Shown here piece by piece: positions 7,671 through 13,865 of a stretch of DNA of 14,132 bases. Every line of letters begins with the position of its first letter. Positions within the stretch are counted from its first letter, which is position 1. Position numbers and translations under genes: made by a program. The stretch covers positions 1-14,132 of the forward strand of contig CAJFNB010000053.1 in NCBI GenBank assembly GCA_904393845.1, in the 5' to 3' direction. The notes under the pieces were generated by a model. The model was not told where the DNA came from and searched no databases. It saw only the letters and a list, made by a program, of their open reading frames with translations. Source of the stretch: Alloclostridium intestinigallinarum (lineage in GTDB: Bacteria; Bacillota; Clostridia; Christensenellales; UBA3700).

Positions 7671-8219
7671 TCAAATGCCTTTCAGCCGCAGAAAACCTCT
7701 GAGGGATTCCAGAATTATATCCGTTTTTTTATAGAGAAAATTGCCCAGATCGCGCAGTCTGCCGCCGGGGCGGGCGTAACCGATTGCGGCGAGGGCGTCG
7801 AGCAGAAACGCGCGCAGGACTTCTTCGCTGTCCTTATCCGAATACGCCAGGTCGCGCAGGCAGTTCAGGCAGGCGAGCATAAGCGAATTATTGTACTCCC
7901 CTTCCGGCTGGGTCTTATCCAGAAATTCAGCCGCGGTGCAGGCGGCGTAAAACTTCACCGGGTCGGCGGTGAGCGAAAAGAACGAATCGTAGACGTCGCA
8001 GGCGGTTACCGTGGCTTTGTCCCCTTTGACGGAGAACACGTACCTTGCGAACGTGAGCGGCGAAGCGGCGTAGCGCAGTTTACTCTTTGCCCCGCGCGCG
8101 CCGCGCACTTTTGCGCTTATCTTTCCCCTGCCGGTCGCGTATACGTTGATTATGGCGTCCGTTTCGCCGTAATCCACGCTTTTTATGCACAGCCCGTCAA
8201 GGGTGATAAGTTCGTTCAT
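7671..8219 (-). CDS. recO: DNA repair protein RecO, short form
   Basis: RecO anneals single strands and helps load RecA at gaps with RecF/RecR. The 182 residues begin with the OB-fold end typical of RecO (ITLDGLCIKSVDYGETDAIINVYA), continue with GKISAKVRGARGAKSKL near 32-48, and then a helical domain (AACTAAEFLDKTQPEG). The family is usually about 240-250 residues, and many members have a CxxC...CxxC zinc finger after the LxxxGY segment. Here the chain passes GYARP (about 147-151) and ends 31 residues later with no such cysteines. The ATG at 8219 overlaps the yqzL stop and has AAAGGCGG upstream. The position after era/yqzL is the standard Firmicutes order, which supports the call despite the short length. 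Whether the short end is a lineage trait or a deletion is unknown. Confidence 0.85.
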   Translation of the reverse strand: MNELITLDGLCIKSVDYGETDAIINVYATGRGKISAKVRGARGAKSKLRYAASPLTFARYVFSVKGDKATVTACDVYDSFFSLTADPVKFYAACTAAEFLDKTQPEGEYNNSLMLACLNCLRDLAYSDKDSEEVLRAFLLDALAAIGYARPGGRLRDLGNFLYKKTDIILESLRGFLRLKGI

Positions 8220-8314
8220 CTTCCGCCTTTGATTATTTCTTTATACAATAGATAATATTTTATTTCGCCCGTGGCGGTAAACAGCCGCCACAGCATTTCA
8301 GCGCTTTTCCGCAT
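8216..8314 (-). CDS. yqzL: YqzL-family small protein
   Basis: A 32-residue open frame between era and recO. It starts at an ATG (8314) with GGGAGG ideally spaced upstream and ends in a TGA that overlaps the recO ATG. The peptide has MLWRLFTATGEI (7-18) and YYLLYKEI (20-27). These resemble the W..F..TG.I..YLLYKE core I recall for YqzL proteins, which are encoded at exactly this spot (era-yqzL-recO) in Bacillus and Clostridia. Function in the family is unknown. It is shorter than typical, lacking the acidic tail. The overlap suggests translational coupling to recO. A GTGGCGG/CCGCCAC stem lies inside the coding sequence (8271-8291). Confidence rests on position, ribosome site and the YLLYKE motif. 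Confidence 0.85.
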   Translation of the reverse strand: MRKSAEMLWRLFTATGEIKYYLLYKEIIKGGR

Positions 8315-8320
8315 AATTCC

Positions 8321-8346
8321 CTCCCGCAATAATATGTGCACGGGAG
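8321..8346 (-). promoter_or_regulatory. Stem-loop covering the yqzL ribosome binding site
   Basis: On the minus strand CTCCCG, a 14-nt loop and CGGGAG form a perfect 6-bp stem. The 3' arm includes most of the GGGAGG Shine-Dalgarno of yqzL. It lies in the 42-bp gap between the era stop and the yqzL start. It could limit yqzL/recO initiation unless ribosomes finishing era open it. This role is inference. Confidence 0.4.
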
Positions 8347-8356
8347 AATGAATTTA

Positions 8357-9244
8357 TCACTTTTTCGGGTCGTACCCCAGCATACGCATTACCGAGCCGT
8401 CGTCGCGCCAATCGGGCTTTATCCTCACCCAGAGCGTTAAAAACACCTTGCCGCCGACAAGCCTTTCCAGCTCGAAGCGCGCGTCCGAACCTATTTTTTT
8501 GAGCATGGAGCCGCCCTTGCCTATGATGATAGGCTTATGCGCCCTTTTTTCGCAGATAATATCGGCGTCTATCTCGGTCACCCCGTTTTCGCCGACGGAA
8601 TACTTGTTGATATTCACGCCTATGCCGTAGGGCACCTCGTCGGACAGATTGTACAGCGCTTTTTCACGGATTATCTCCGCCGCCATAAAGCGCATATTCT
8701 TATCCGTATACATATCCTCGTCGAAGTACCTTTCGCCCTCGGGCAGGACTTTGAGTATCTCGTTTTTTATCACGTCCACGTTCTTTCCCGTCCGCGCCGA
8801 TACCGGCACGATGGCGGTTATGCCCTTGACGTCCTTATATCTTGCAATGCGCAGGGGAACGACTTCCGCGTCGACCACGTCGCACTTGTTTACGGCGAGT
8901 ATAAACGGTACGGGCGATTTTGCCAGCGCGGCGATATGCTCGTCGTCGTGCCCGTCCGGCTCCTTGTCACACGCAAGCACGTAGATTGCCGCGTCCACTC
9001 CCTCGTTCGCGCCCTCCGCTTCCTGCATCATGTACTCCGAAAGCGCGTTTTTGGGACGGTGAAGCCCCGGCGTGTCTATGAACACCGCCTGGTAGCCGTC
9101 GCCGTTGAGTATTCCGAATATCTTGTTGCGCGTCGTCTGCGGCTTGTGCGACACTATGGACACCTTTTCGCCCACCAGCGTATTCACCAGCGTCGACTTG
9201 CCCGCGTTTGCCTTTCCGGTTACTGCGATAAATCCGCTCTTCAT
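8357..9244 (-). CDS. era: GTPase Era
   Basis: Era is a GTPase that binds the 3' end of 16S rRNA through a KH domain and helps mature the 30S subunit. The 295 residues match the usual length. G1 is GKANAGKST (10-18), with the switch I stretch PQTTRN (35-40), G3 DTPG (57-60), G4 NKCD (119-122) and G5 SAR (149-151). The KH domain has IIIGKGGSMLKKIG (239-252), and the chain ends with LTLWVRIKPDWRDD, a family hallmark. G1 is slightly unusual: Era normally has GRPNVGKST. The ATG at 9244 overlaps the ybeY stop by four bases (ATGA) with only a weak GGTGGG upstream, so translation is probably coupled. Confidence 0.98.
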   Translation of the reverse strand: MKSGFIAVTGKANAGKSTLVNTLVGEKVSIVSHKPQTTRNKIFGILNGDGYQAVFIDTPGLHRPKNALSEYMMQEAEGANEGVDAAIYVLACDKEPDGHDDEHIAALAKSPVPFILAVNKCDVVDAEVVPLRIARYKDVKGITAIVPVSARTGKNVDVIKNEILKVLPEGERYFDEDMYTDKNMRFMAAEIIREKALYNLSDEVPYGIGVNINKYSVGENGVTEIDADIICEKRAHKPIIIGKGGSMLKKIGSDARFELERLVGGKVFLTLWVRIKPDWRDDGSVMRMLGYDPKK

Positions 9245-9882
9245 CTTACAAGACCCACCATAGAAAGCACTTTTTCTTCAATATCGCGCATCTGGCGATA
9301 CTCTTCGTCCGTGACGTGGTCGAACCCAAGAAGGTGCAGCACCCCGTGCACGAACAGATATCCCATCTCCCTTTCCACCGAATGTCCGTACTCGTGCGCC
9401 TGGGCGACGCATACGCTGCGGCAGATGAGAATTTCGCCGAGCTGGTACAGCCCGGAAAACTCGTCCAGCAGAAAGCGCGCCGCTTCCTTGTCCTTCGGCT
9501 GCAGCGGCTTTGCGTAATCGAGCGCGGGAAAACTGAGCACGTCGGTGACTTTGTCCACTCCGCGCTTTTGCGCGTTGTATTCCTTTATCGTAGCCCTGCT
9601 TACAAGCTCCACGTCTATGCGGTAATTGTCGGGCACGCCGAGCACGTGCAGCGCGCCTTTGAGCAGTTCTTCGAAAAAGTCCGAGCCGATGTTGTGCACG
9701 CCTGTTTCGCAGGTCACGTACACCCTCTTTTCCTCCAATACCGGCAGTTTGACGGAAGGCTTGGGAGTGAACACTTCCGCCGCGTCGCAGGCTGCGAAAA
9801 AGCTCGCTCTGCCCGGAAGTCCGTCCGTGGGAATGGTATATCCTTCCGTATCTTCGGGGAACATTCCGTCTTTTTTCATCAT
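9241..9882 (-). CDS. ybeY: Endoribonuclease YbeY (rRNA maturation factor) with N-terminal extension
   Basis: YbeY is a zinc-dependent single-strand endoribonuclease in 16S rRNA 3' maturation and ribosome quality control. The catalytic motif HGVLHLLGFDH supplies His179, His183 and His189. TDVLSFP (113-119) and GEILIC (149-154) are also standard. The protein is 213 residues; bacterial YbeY is usually 150-170, so about 50 residues precede the core, which starts near EKRVYVTCETG. The extension looks real. The ATGATG at 9882 has an excellent GAAGGAGGAGAG ribosome site and overlaps the pgpH stop, and no better internal ATG exists before the core. What the extension does is unknown. Confidence 0.96.
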   Translation of the reverse strand: MMKKDGMFPEDTEGYTIPTDGLPGRASFFAACDAAEVFTPKPSVKLPVLEEKRVYVTCETGVHNIGSDFFEELLKGALHVLGVPDNYRIDVELVSRATIKEYNAQKRGVDKVTDVLSFPALDYAKPLQPKDKEAARFLLDEFSGLYQLGEILICRSVCVAQAHEYGHSVEREMGYLFVHGVLHLLGFDHVTDEEYRQMRDIEEKVLSMVGLVR

Positions 9883-11324
9883 CTCTCCTCCTTCGCCTTC
9901 GCGTAGTCGATACGCTTGTGGAGCATACCCGGTATCACCTTTACGATGGTACTCTTTATCTTGTCCAGTTCTTTCAGCGTAATGTCCACGTTTTCGAACT
10001 GTCCGTCCTCCATTCTCTCCTTTATGACCTTATCCACCGTCTTTTCAAGAGCCTCTTCGCTTTCCGGCTGTACGGCGCGGGTCATGGACTCGCATATGTC
10101 GCAAATCATTATGATAACGGAATATTTCGTGGTGGGCGTGGGACAATCGTACCTGAAATCGGCGATATCCACGCTGCCGCCCAGCTTGGTGGCTTTGGTG
10201 TAAAAGTACATTATCGGCGAATCTCCGTGGTGTTCGAGAGCCGCTTTGCACACTTCGTCGGGGAAGCGCATCTTGCGCAGCTGCTCGTATCCGTCGCGCG
10301 TGTGGCGGCGTATTTTCGCAACGCTCACTTCGGGAATAAGGTCGTCGTGGGGATTGTACCCCGTCTGGTTTTCGCTGAAATACAGCGGATCGTTCATCTT
10401 TCCCACGTCGTGGTAATACGCGCACGCCCTTGCCATATAAGGGTCAAGCCCTATGGCTATGGCGCAGTTTTCCGCAAGATTGGCTACGGTAAGGGAGTGG
10501 TTGAAAGTGCCGGGCGCTTCCTCGCTCATTTTGCGGAGCACGGGCTGGTTCAGACCGCACACTTCCGCCAGCTTGAAGTCCGTCCAGATGCGCGAAAAAT
10601 ACTCGAATACGGGCAGTATCGCCGTAAACAGGCACACCGCCACCACGTTGCCGATAACGCCGAGCGCGTAACCGCCGAAGAAATTGCGCAGCGTCCAGCC
10701 GTCCAGAAGCCCCATGACCGCGCCCACGAGCGCCGTGCCCAGAGATACGGCAATCGCGCCCCATATCAGCGAAAAGCGGTTGTACTTCCTGTTGATTACG
10801 AACAGCATGAAGAACGCCGTGACAAAGTCCACGACCGCGGAGAGCGAATAGGAAATGCCGAAATCGCCCGGCAGATAAAAGTAGACGGGCGGCGCAATGC
10901 AGATTGCCGAAGCCACCGCGGACAGAAGTCCGCTGTAAAGTCCCGCCCTGGGCGATACGAGCACGCCGGTAAGCAGTACCGTGAACGCTATGGGCGTGGC
11001 GTAAGGACTGACCCACGCCGCCATTGCGCAGTTGACCAGCACGGTTATGGCAACCACGGGAAAAACGATGAGTTCGGCTTTAAGCCAGGTGCAGTTGCAG
11101 GTGAAGTTTCTTTCGCCGGAAAGATAGATCATCAGCGTTACAAACAGCGCGTACATGACCGCGAGAGTGGGCACGAAAGCGTAATATATCTCCCCTACGG
11201 CGAAGATATTCGCCGTGCCCAGCATGAGGCAGTAAGAAAAATATACCAGAACGAACGCCGCGGGCAGCAATACCGCCGCCGAGATCAGTTGGCGATTTAA
11301 CTTGAGTTTTCTTTCCTGATCCAT
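9879..11324 (-). CDS. pgpH: PgpH-type membrane HD phosphohydrolase (c-di-AMP phosphodiesterase), short form
   Basis: A membrane protein whose cytoplasmic HD domain is expected to hydrolyse c-di-AMP to pApA. The first 240 residues contain about eight hydrophobic segments (near 11-31, 46-67, 83-104, 109-125, 130-150, 158-177, 186-207, 217-240). The HD domain follows, with His276 (FNHSL), His305-Asp306 (YYHDVGK), His341 (RRHT), His365-His366 (LEHHG) and Asp409 (ICDICES). Their spacing agrees with the metal ligands I recall for Listeria PgpH. Characterised PgpH proteins are about 700 residues and have a large extracellular 7TMR-HDED domain after the first helix. Here only about 15 residues separate helices 1 and 2, so that domain is absent. 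The gene has its own promoter and a weak AAGGT ribosome site. Confidence 0.93.
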   Translation of the reverse strand: MDQERKLKLNRQLISAAVLLPAAFVLVYFSYCLMLGTANIFAVGEIYYAFVPTLAVMYALFVTLMIYLSGERNFTCNCTWLKAELIVFPVVAITVLVNCAMAAWVSPYATPIAFTVLLTGVLVSPRAGLYSGLLSAVASAICIAPPVYFYLPGDFGISYSLSAVVDFVTAFFMLFVINRKYNRFSLIWGAIAVSLGTALVGAVMGLLDGWTLRNFFGGYALGVIGNVVAVCLFTAILPVFEYFSRIWTDFKLAEVCGLNQPVLRKMSEEAPGTFNHSLTVANLAENCAIAIGLDPYMARACAYYHDVGKMNDPLYFSENQTGYNPHDDLIPEVSVAKIRRHTRDGYEQLRKMRFPDEVCKAALEHHGDSPIMYFYTKATKLGGSVDIADFRYDCPTPTTKYSVIIMICDICESMTRAVQPESEEALEKTVDKVIKERMEDGQFENVDITLKELDKIKSTIVKVIPGMLHKRIDYAKAKEER

Positions 11325-11483
11325 ATGTGTTTTACCTTATGTGTGCGCCCGAAGGCGATATTTACGATATATATAAACGCAAACGATAAGTCTGCGCGGC
11401 TGTTCTGGTATAAACCGCTATAAATATATTATAGCACATACGGGCGCGTTTGCAACGCCGGAAACCGCACAAATTTATTTTTT
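11325..11483 (-). promoter_or_regulatory. pgpH promoter, dyad and leader
   Basis: On the minus strand TTGCAA (11455-11450) is followed after 16 bp by TATAAT (11433-11428), preceded by TGC as in an extended -10. A perfect dyad GCTATAA/TTATAGC with a 5-bp centre (11417-11435) covers the -10 and could be an operator. The predicted leader is about 97 nt and includes a small CGCC-TTCG-GGCG tetraloop hairpin at 11346-11357. No known riboswitch was recognised. This promoter separates pgpH-ybeY-era-yqzL-recO from yqfCD. Confidence 0.65.
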
Positions 11484-12590
11484 CTACGCCGCCGGGGCGA
11501 TATGTTCATAGTATATATCTATAATATAATAATTGTCCAGCTTTTTCACGTCCTTATACGCGTTCAGAATCTCCGCTCCCTGCAACGACGAGAGATATTC
11601 CGCCTGTTTCCGGGCTATAATGACGTCCAGATCCGCCTCCGACGTTTCGACGATACGCGAAGTAAGCTCGTAATACGTGACCGAAGTGAGCGAGAACGGG
11701 AGCAGCGCCGCGAATTTTCTCCTTGTTTCCTCTCTTTCGTAATATTCGTATCCGCACCCCTTGTCGCTTCCCGCCTGTATCCCGCACAGATTCAAAAGAT
11801 TATACGTCACGAAATTGCCCGTGCGCACCTTTTCCGCGTAAGACAGCGGCACCCTTGTCCTGCCTCCCGTATAGGTGCGCGCCGTGACCACTCCCGAAGC
11901 GGGGCACGCCTCGTATACGTCGTTGCCCATATCGTCCTGCCCCGTTATCCTCCTTCCCGATATGAGCAAGTCGCCGCGTTTTATCACGTCCCCCGGCTTT
12001 ACCTCCGCCGTCCCGGAAAATACGGCTATGCTTTCCACCACCCCGTCGCACAAAGCATACACGTTTTCCCTTTCTTCCGGCTCCTTAGGCGTTTCGTTCT
12101 GCATGACTGCATTGGCGGTAAGTATGCCGCCCCTTATCTTTAAGTGCACAAAAGATACATTTTCCGCCTGCGCGTAAATCTCTTCCTCAAGCGCTTCCTC
12201 ATCTATCTCCGACTTCCGCTTTCCCACGTTTTCCTGCAAAATTTGCGTTATTAGGGCGGCTGTCATCTTGTCTTCGCAACTCACCTGCACGTCGAACACA
12301 AAAAGCGAACATACTATACACGCAATAAGCGTCACCGCCGCAGCTACAATAAGCCCCGCACCCGCCGCCGCGCGCTTTTTTAAATACTTCACGCCGCCGC
12401 TCTGCACAAGCTCGTATTCTATTCCTCTGCTTTTCAACGCCGCAACTGCGGCGCCCTCCTGCTTTGAGTGCACAAAGAATACATAAATGTCGCCTTTTGC
12501 CCTTCCCTTGCTTACCTGAATCCCGGCGCTGCGCAGGGCGGATATTACCCTTGCCACATATTTTACACGGCATGAGAACCTGCTTTTCAT
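11484..12590 (-). CDS. yqfD: Sporulation protein YqfD
   Basis: YqfD is a membrane protein associated with sporulation (stage IV group) in Firmicutes; its molecular role is not established. The 368 residues start with a soluble region (KSRFSCRVKYVARVISALRSAG). One strong membrane helix lies at about 75-99, and a long outer domain follows. That domain has a POTRA/FtsQ-like part near 105-160 and a barrel-sandwich stretch GVVESIAVFSGTAEVKPGDV near 183-202. I prefer the ATG at 12590, which overlaps the yqfC stop as ATGA and has GAGGTGG directly upstream; a GTG two codons earlier (12596) is also possible. Length and order yqfC-yqfD fit the family. Confidence 0.93.
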   Translation of the reverse strand: MKSRFSCRVKYVARVISALRSAGIQVSKGRAKGDIYVFFVHSKQEGAAVAALKSRGIEYELVQSGGVKYLKKRAAAGAGLIVAAAVTLIACIVCSLFVFDVQVSCEDKMTAALITQILQENVGKRKSEIDEEALEEEIYAQAENVSFVHLKIRGGILTANAVMQNETPKEPEERENVYALCDGVVESIAVFSGTAEVKPGDVIKRGDLLISGRRITGQDDMGNDVYEACPASGVVTARTYTGGRTRVPLSYAEKVRTGNFVTYNLLNLCGIQAGSDKGCGYEYYEREETRRKFAALLPFSLTSVTYYELTSRIVETSEADLDVIIARKQAEYLSSLQGAEILNAYKDVKKLDNYYIIDIYYEHIAPAA

Positions 12591-12841
12591 TCCCACCTCA
12601 CGGACGCCGCCCTGCCGCGAAGCACGACTTCATCGGTGCGCGTTTCGTACACGTAAAGACCTTCGCCTTCCACAACCACCATTCCGCCCTTTGCGCGCAC
12701 TTTCACGCATTCGGGCGAATAGTAGTAAAGTCCCTTGCCGCCCTCCACGATAACGCCCAAGTTCGGCAGCCATTCTATGCGGCAGGTGACTTCACCGACG
12801 ACTTGCCCCAACTTTTCCTCTAATTCCTTGGAAAATGCCAT
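12587..12841 (-). CDS. yqfC: Sporulation protein YqfC
   Basis: A small YqfC/YabP-like protein of 84 residues from the ATG at 12841. It shows the beta-rich pattern of the family: LPNLGVIVEGGKGLYYYSPE, then VKVRAKGGMVVVEGEGLYVYE, ending VVLRGRAASVRWE. Family members are about 85-95 residues and sit directly before yqfD, as here. Function is unknown beyond a link to sporulation. The start is uncertain: an in-frame TTG at 12862 would add seven residues, but its only purine-rich upstream stretch (GGGA) abuts it, and the predicted transcript begins about there. The ATG itself has no strong Shine-Dalgarno. Confidence 0.88.
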   Translation of the reverse strand: MAFSKELEEKLGQVVGEVTCRIEWLPNLGVIVEGGKGLYYYSPECVKVRAKGGMVVVEGEGLYVYETRTDEVVLRGRAASVRWE

Positions 12842-12868
12842 ACCAATAAATATGACTTTCAATCCCGA

Positions 12869-12897
12869 TATATAACTTGTCAGTTTGCAAGCGTCAG
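12869..12897 (-). promoter_or_regulatory. Possible yqfCD promoter
   Basis: On the minus strand CTGACG (12897-12892), 17 bp and TATATA (12874-12869) form a moderate sigma-A-like promoter; each box matches about 4/6. TGACAAG, the outer arm of the palindromes further right, lies at 12882-12876 just before the -10. A sporulation sigma factor would be expected for this gene, but no convincing SigE-type box was seen. Confidence 0.35.
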
Positions 12898-12898
12898 C

Positions 12899-12917
12899 GG
12901 CAACGTGGGATGTTGCA
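12899..12917 (-). repeat. Solitary inverted copy of the GCAACGT stem-loop
   Basis: Read on the minus strand, these 19 bases match the core of the 34-bp tandem unit at 13995-14132 at 18 of 19 positions. Its arms GCAACAT and ACGTTGC surround CCC. It lies directly upstream of the possible yqfC promoter, about 1.1 kb from the tandem array and in the opposite orientation. Confidence 0.7.
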
Positions 12918-12919
12918 CC

Positions 12920-12931
12920 GCGGCGAGCCGC
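12920..12931. repeat. GC-rich hairpin GCGGC-GA-GCCGC, copy 1
   Basis: A perfect 5-bp inverted repeat with a GA loop. The same 12 bases recur at 13304-13315. Such a GC-rich block stands out in an AT-rich intergenic region. Confidence 0.65.
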
Positions 12932-13029
12932 CGCCCCCCAGTCATTCCTTGAAGTAGCTGAAAAGGTATTGCGGTGTACTTCTTTGTAATGCTTTTTGTT
13001 TGATTGCCATAAAAATACGGCTATTTTGT
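12932..13029. other. Intergenic stretch with no recognised feature
   Basis: About 100 bp between the GC-rich hairpin and the palindrome array. A run of six C follows the hairpin. No gene, promoter or repeat could be supported here. Confidence 0.4.
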
Positions 13030-13303
13030 GTTGTCAAGTAGTACTTGACAAGCCTGCTGAAATTCTGCAACAAAAAACTCTTGTCAAGTAGTATCTGACA
13101 AGTCAATTAAAACTTTTAACAAAAAGTTGCCGTGTCAAGTAGTACTTGACAAGACTGTTTTTCTTAATATCAAGAATAATCTTGTCAAGTGGTATCTGAC
13201 AAGCCAATTAAAACTTTTAACAAAAAGTAGACGTGTCAAGTGGTACCTGACAAGTCTATTAAAGCTTTTAACAAAAAGTTGCCGTGTCAAGCAGTACTTG
13301 ACA
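13030..13303. repeat. Palindrome array, cluster 1 (6 copies, about 50-bp period)
   Basis: Six copies of an interrupted palindrome, with unit positions at 13030, 13080, 13131, 13181, 13232 and 13283, i.e. steps of 50-51 bp. The best form has left arm CTTGTCAAGTA, central G and right arm TACTTGACAAG. The outer seven bases (CTTGTCA and TGACAAG) are nearly constant and the nine central bases vary. Copies following the AT-rich spacer lose the outer C/T, reading GTGTCAAG. Spacers at 13103-13130, 13204-13231 and 13255-13282 share a hairpin with arms AACTTTT and AAAAGTT (one base altered in two of them) around AACA. Spacers are related to each other, so this is not a CRISPR. Function is unknown. Confidence 0.85.
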
Positions 13304-13315
13304 GCGGCGAGCCGC
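13304..13315. repeat. GC-rich hairpin GCGGC-GA-GCCGC, copy 2
   Basis: Identical to 12920-12931. It is fused directly to the right arm of the sixth palindrome and interrupts the array. Confidence 0.65.
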
Positions 13316-13443
13316 CACAGCCTGATTATATTTCAAAGTGACAAAGGTGAAGTTCACTCCTTTTTCTCCGCAAGGCTTTCACTCTAATATTCTCTATAAC
13401 AATCTAACCGCTGTGAAATAACATTCTTACTATCAATAACAAT
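13316..13443. other. Break in the palindrome array
   Basis: About 130 bp without a clear palindrome. It contains AAAGG..TGAA-G-TTCA..CCTTT followed by T residues (13343-13365), which looks like a terminator but has a one-base centre. The end (13397-13443) carries spacer-like text (ATAACAAT twice, CTTACTATCAATAACAAT), so it may be a decayed unit. No gene is seen. Confidence 0.45.
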
Positions 13444-13865
13444 CTTGTCAAGTAGTATCTGACATGCTTGTTTTACTTACTATCAAAAATACTCTTGTCA
13501 AGCAGTACTTGACAAGTCTATCTTACTTACTACCAATAACAATCTTGTCAAGTAATACCTGACAAGTCTGTTTTACTTAGTCTCAAAAATAATCTTGTCA
13601 AGCAGTACTTGACAAGTCTATCTTACTTACTATCAAAAATAACCTTGTCAAGTAGTAACTGACAAATCTGTTTTACTTGTCTCAAAAATCATCTTGTCAA
13701 GCAGTACCTGACAAGTCTGTTTTACTTGTCTCAAAAATCATCTTGTCAAGCAGTACCTGACAAGTCTGTTTTACTTACTAGCCAAAATAACCTTGTCAAG
13801 TAGCAACTGACAGACCCGTTAAAACTTTTAACAAAAAGTTGCCGTGTCAAGTAGTACTTGACAAG
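13444..13865. repeat. Palindrome array, cluster 2 (9 copies, 50-bp period)
   Basis: Nine copies start at 13444, 13494, 13544, 13594, 13644, 13693, 13742, 13792 and about 13843, with steps of 50, 50, 50, 50, 49, 49, 50 and 51. The spacer between most copies is of the type TCTGTTTTACTTACTATC plus AAAAATAAT-like text. The last spacer is the AACTTTT/AAAAGTT hairpin type found in cluster 1. Centres include AGTAGTATC, AGCAGTACT, AGTAATACC, AGTAGTAAC, AGCAGTACC and AGTAGCAAC. Changes in one arm are not matched in the other. Confidence 0.87.

Noticed and set aside
9918..11300. 460-codon plus-strand open frame opposite pgpH
   Set aside because: Antisense shadow; composition is rich in His/Arg/Tyr with no membrane or domain pattern, while pgpH on the other strand is well supported.
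11325..11420. c-di-AMP (ydaO-type) riboswitch in the pgpH leader
   Set aside because: The leader is only about 97 nt, has just a short tetraloop hairpin, and shows none of the conserved ydaO motifs.
13343..13365. Rho-independent terminator in the array break
   Set aside because: The arms AAAGG..TGAA and TTCA..CCTTT leave only one central base, so the RNA hairpin would have to open several pairs. No gene ends nearby on either strand.
13127..13387. 86-codon plus-strand open frame with repeated VKWYLTS/LKLLTKS text
   Set aside because: It exists only because the repeat period is near 51 bp in cluster 1. It has no convincing ribosome site, and its text is just the translated palindromes and spacers.
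13030..13865. CRISPR array
   Set aside because: Repeat and spacer sizes (about 23 and 27 bp) are CRISPR-like, but the spacers belong to two or three related families instead of being unique, the repeat is a full palindrome with a variable centre, and no cas gene is present in the window.
13030..13865. GlnR/TnrA boxes
   Set aside because: Those sites are TGTNA-N7-TNACA. Here the TGTCA and TGACA half-sites are nine bases apart, and a 15-fold array would be unlike nitrogen-control promoters.
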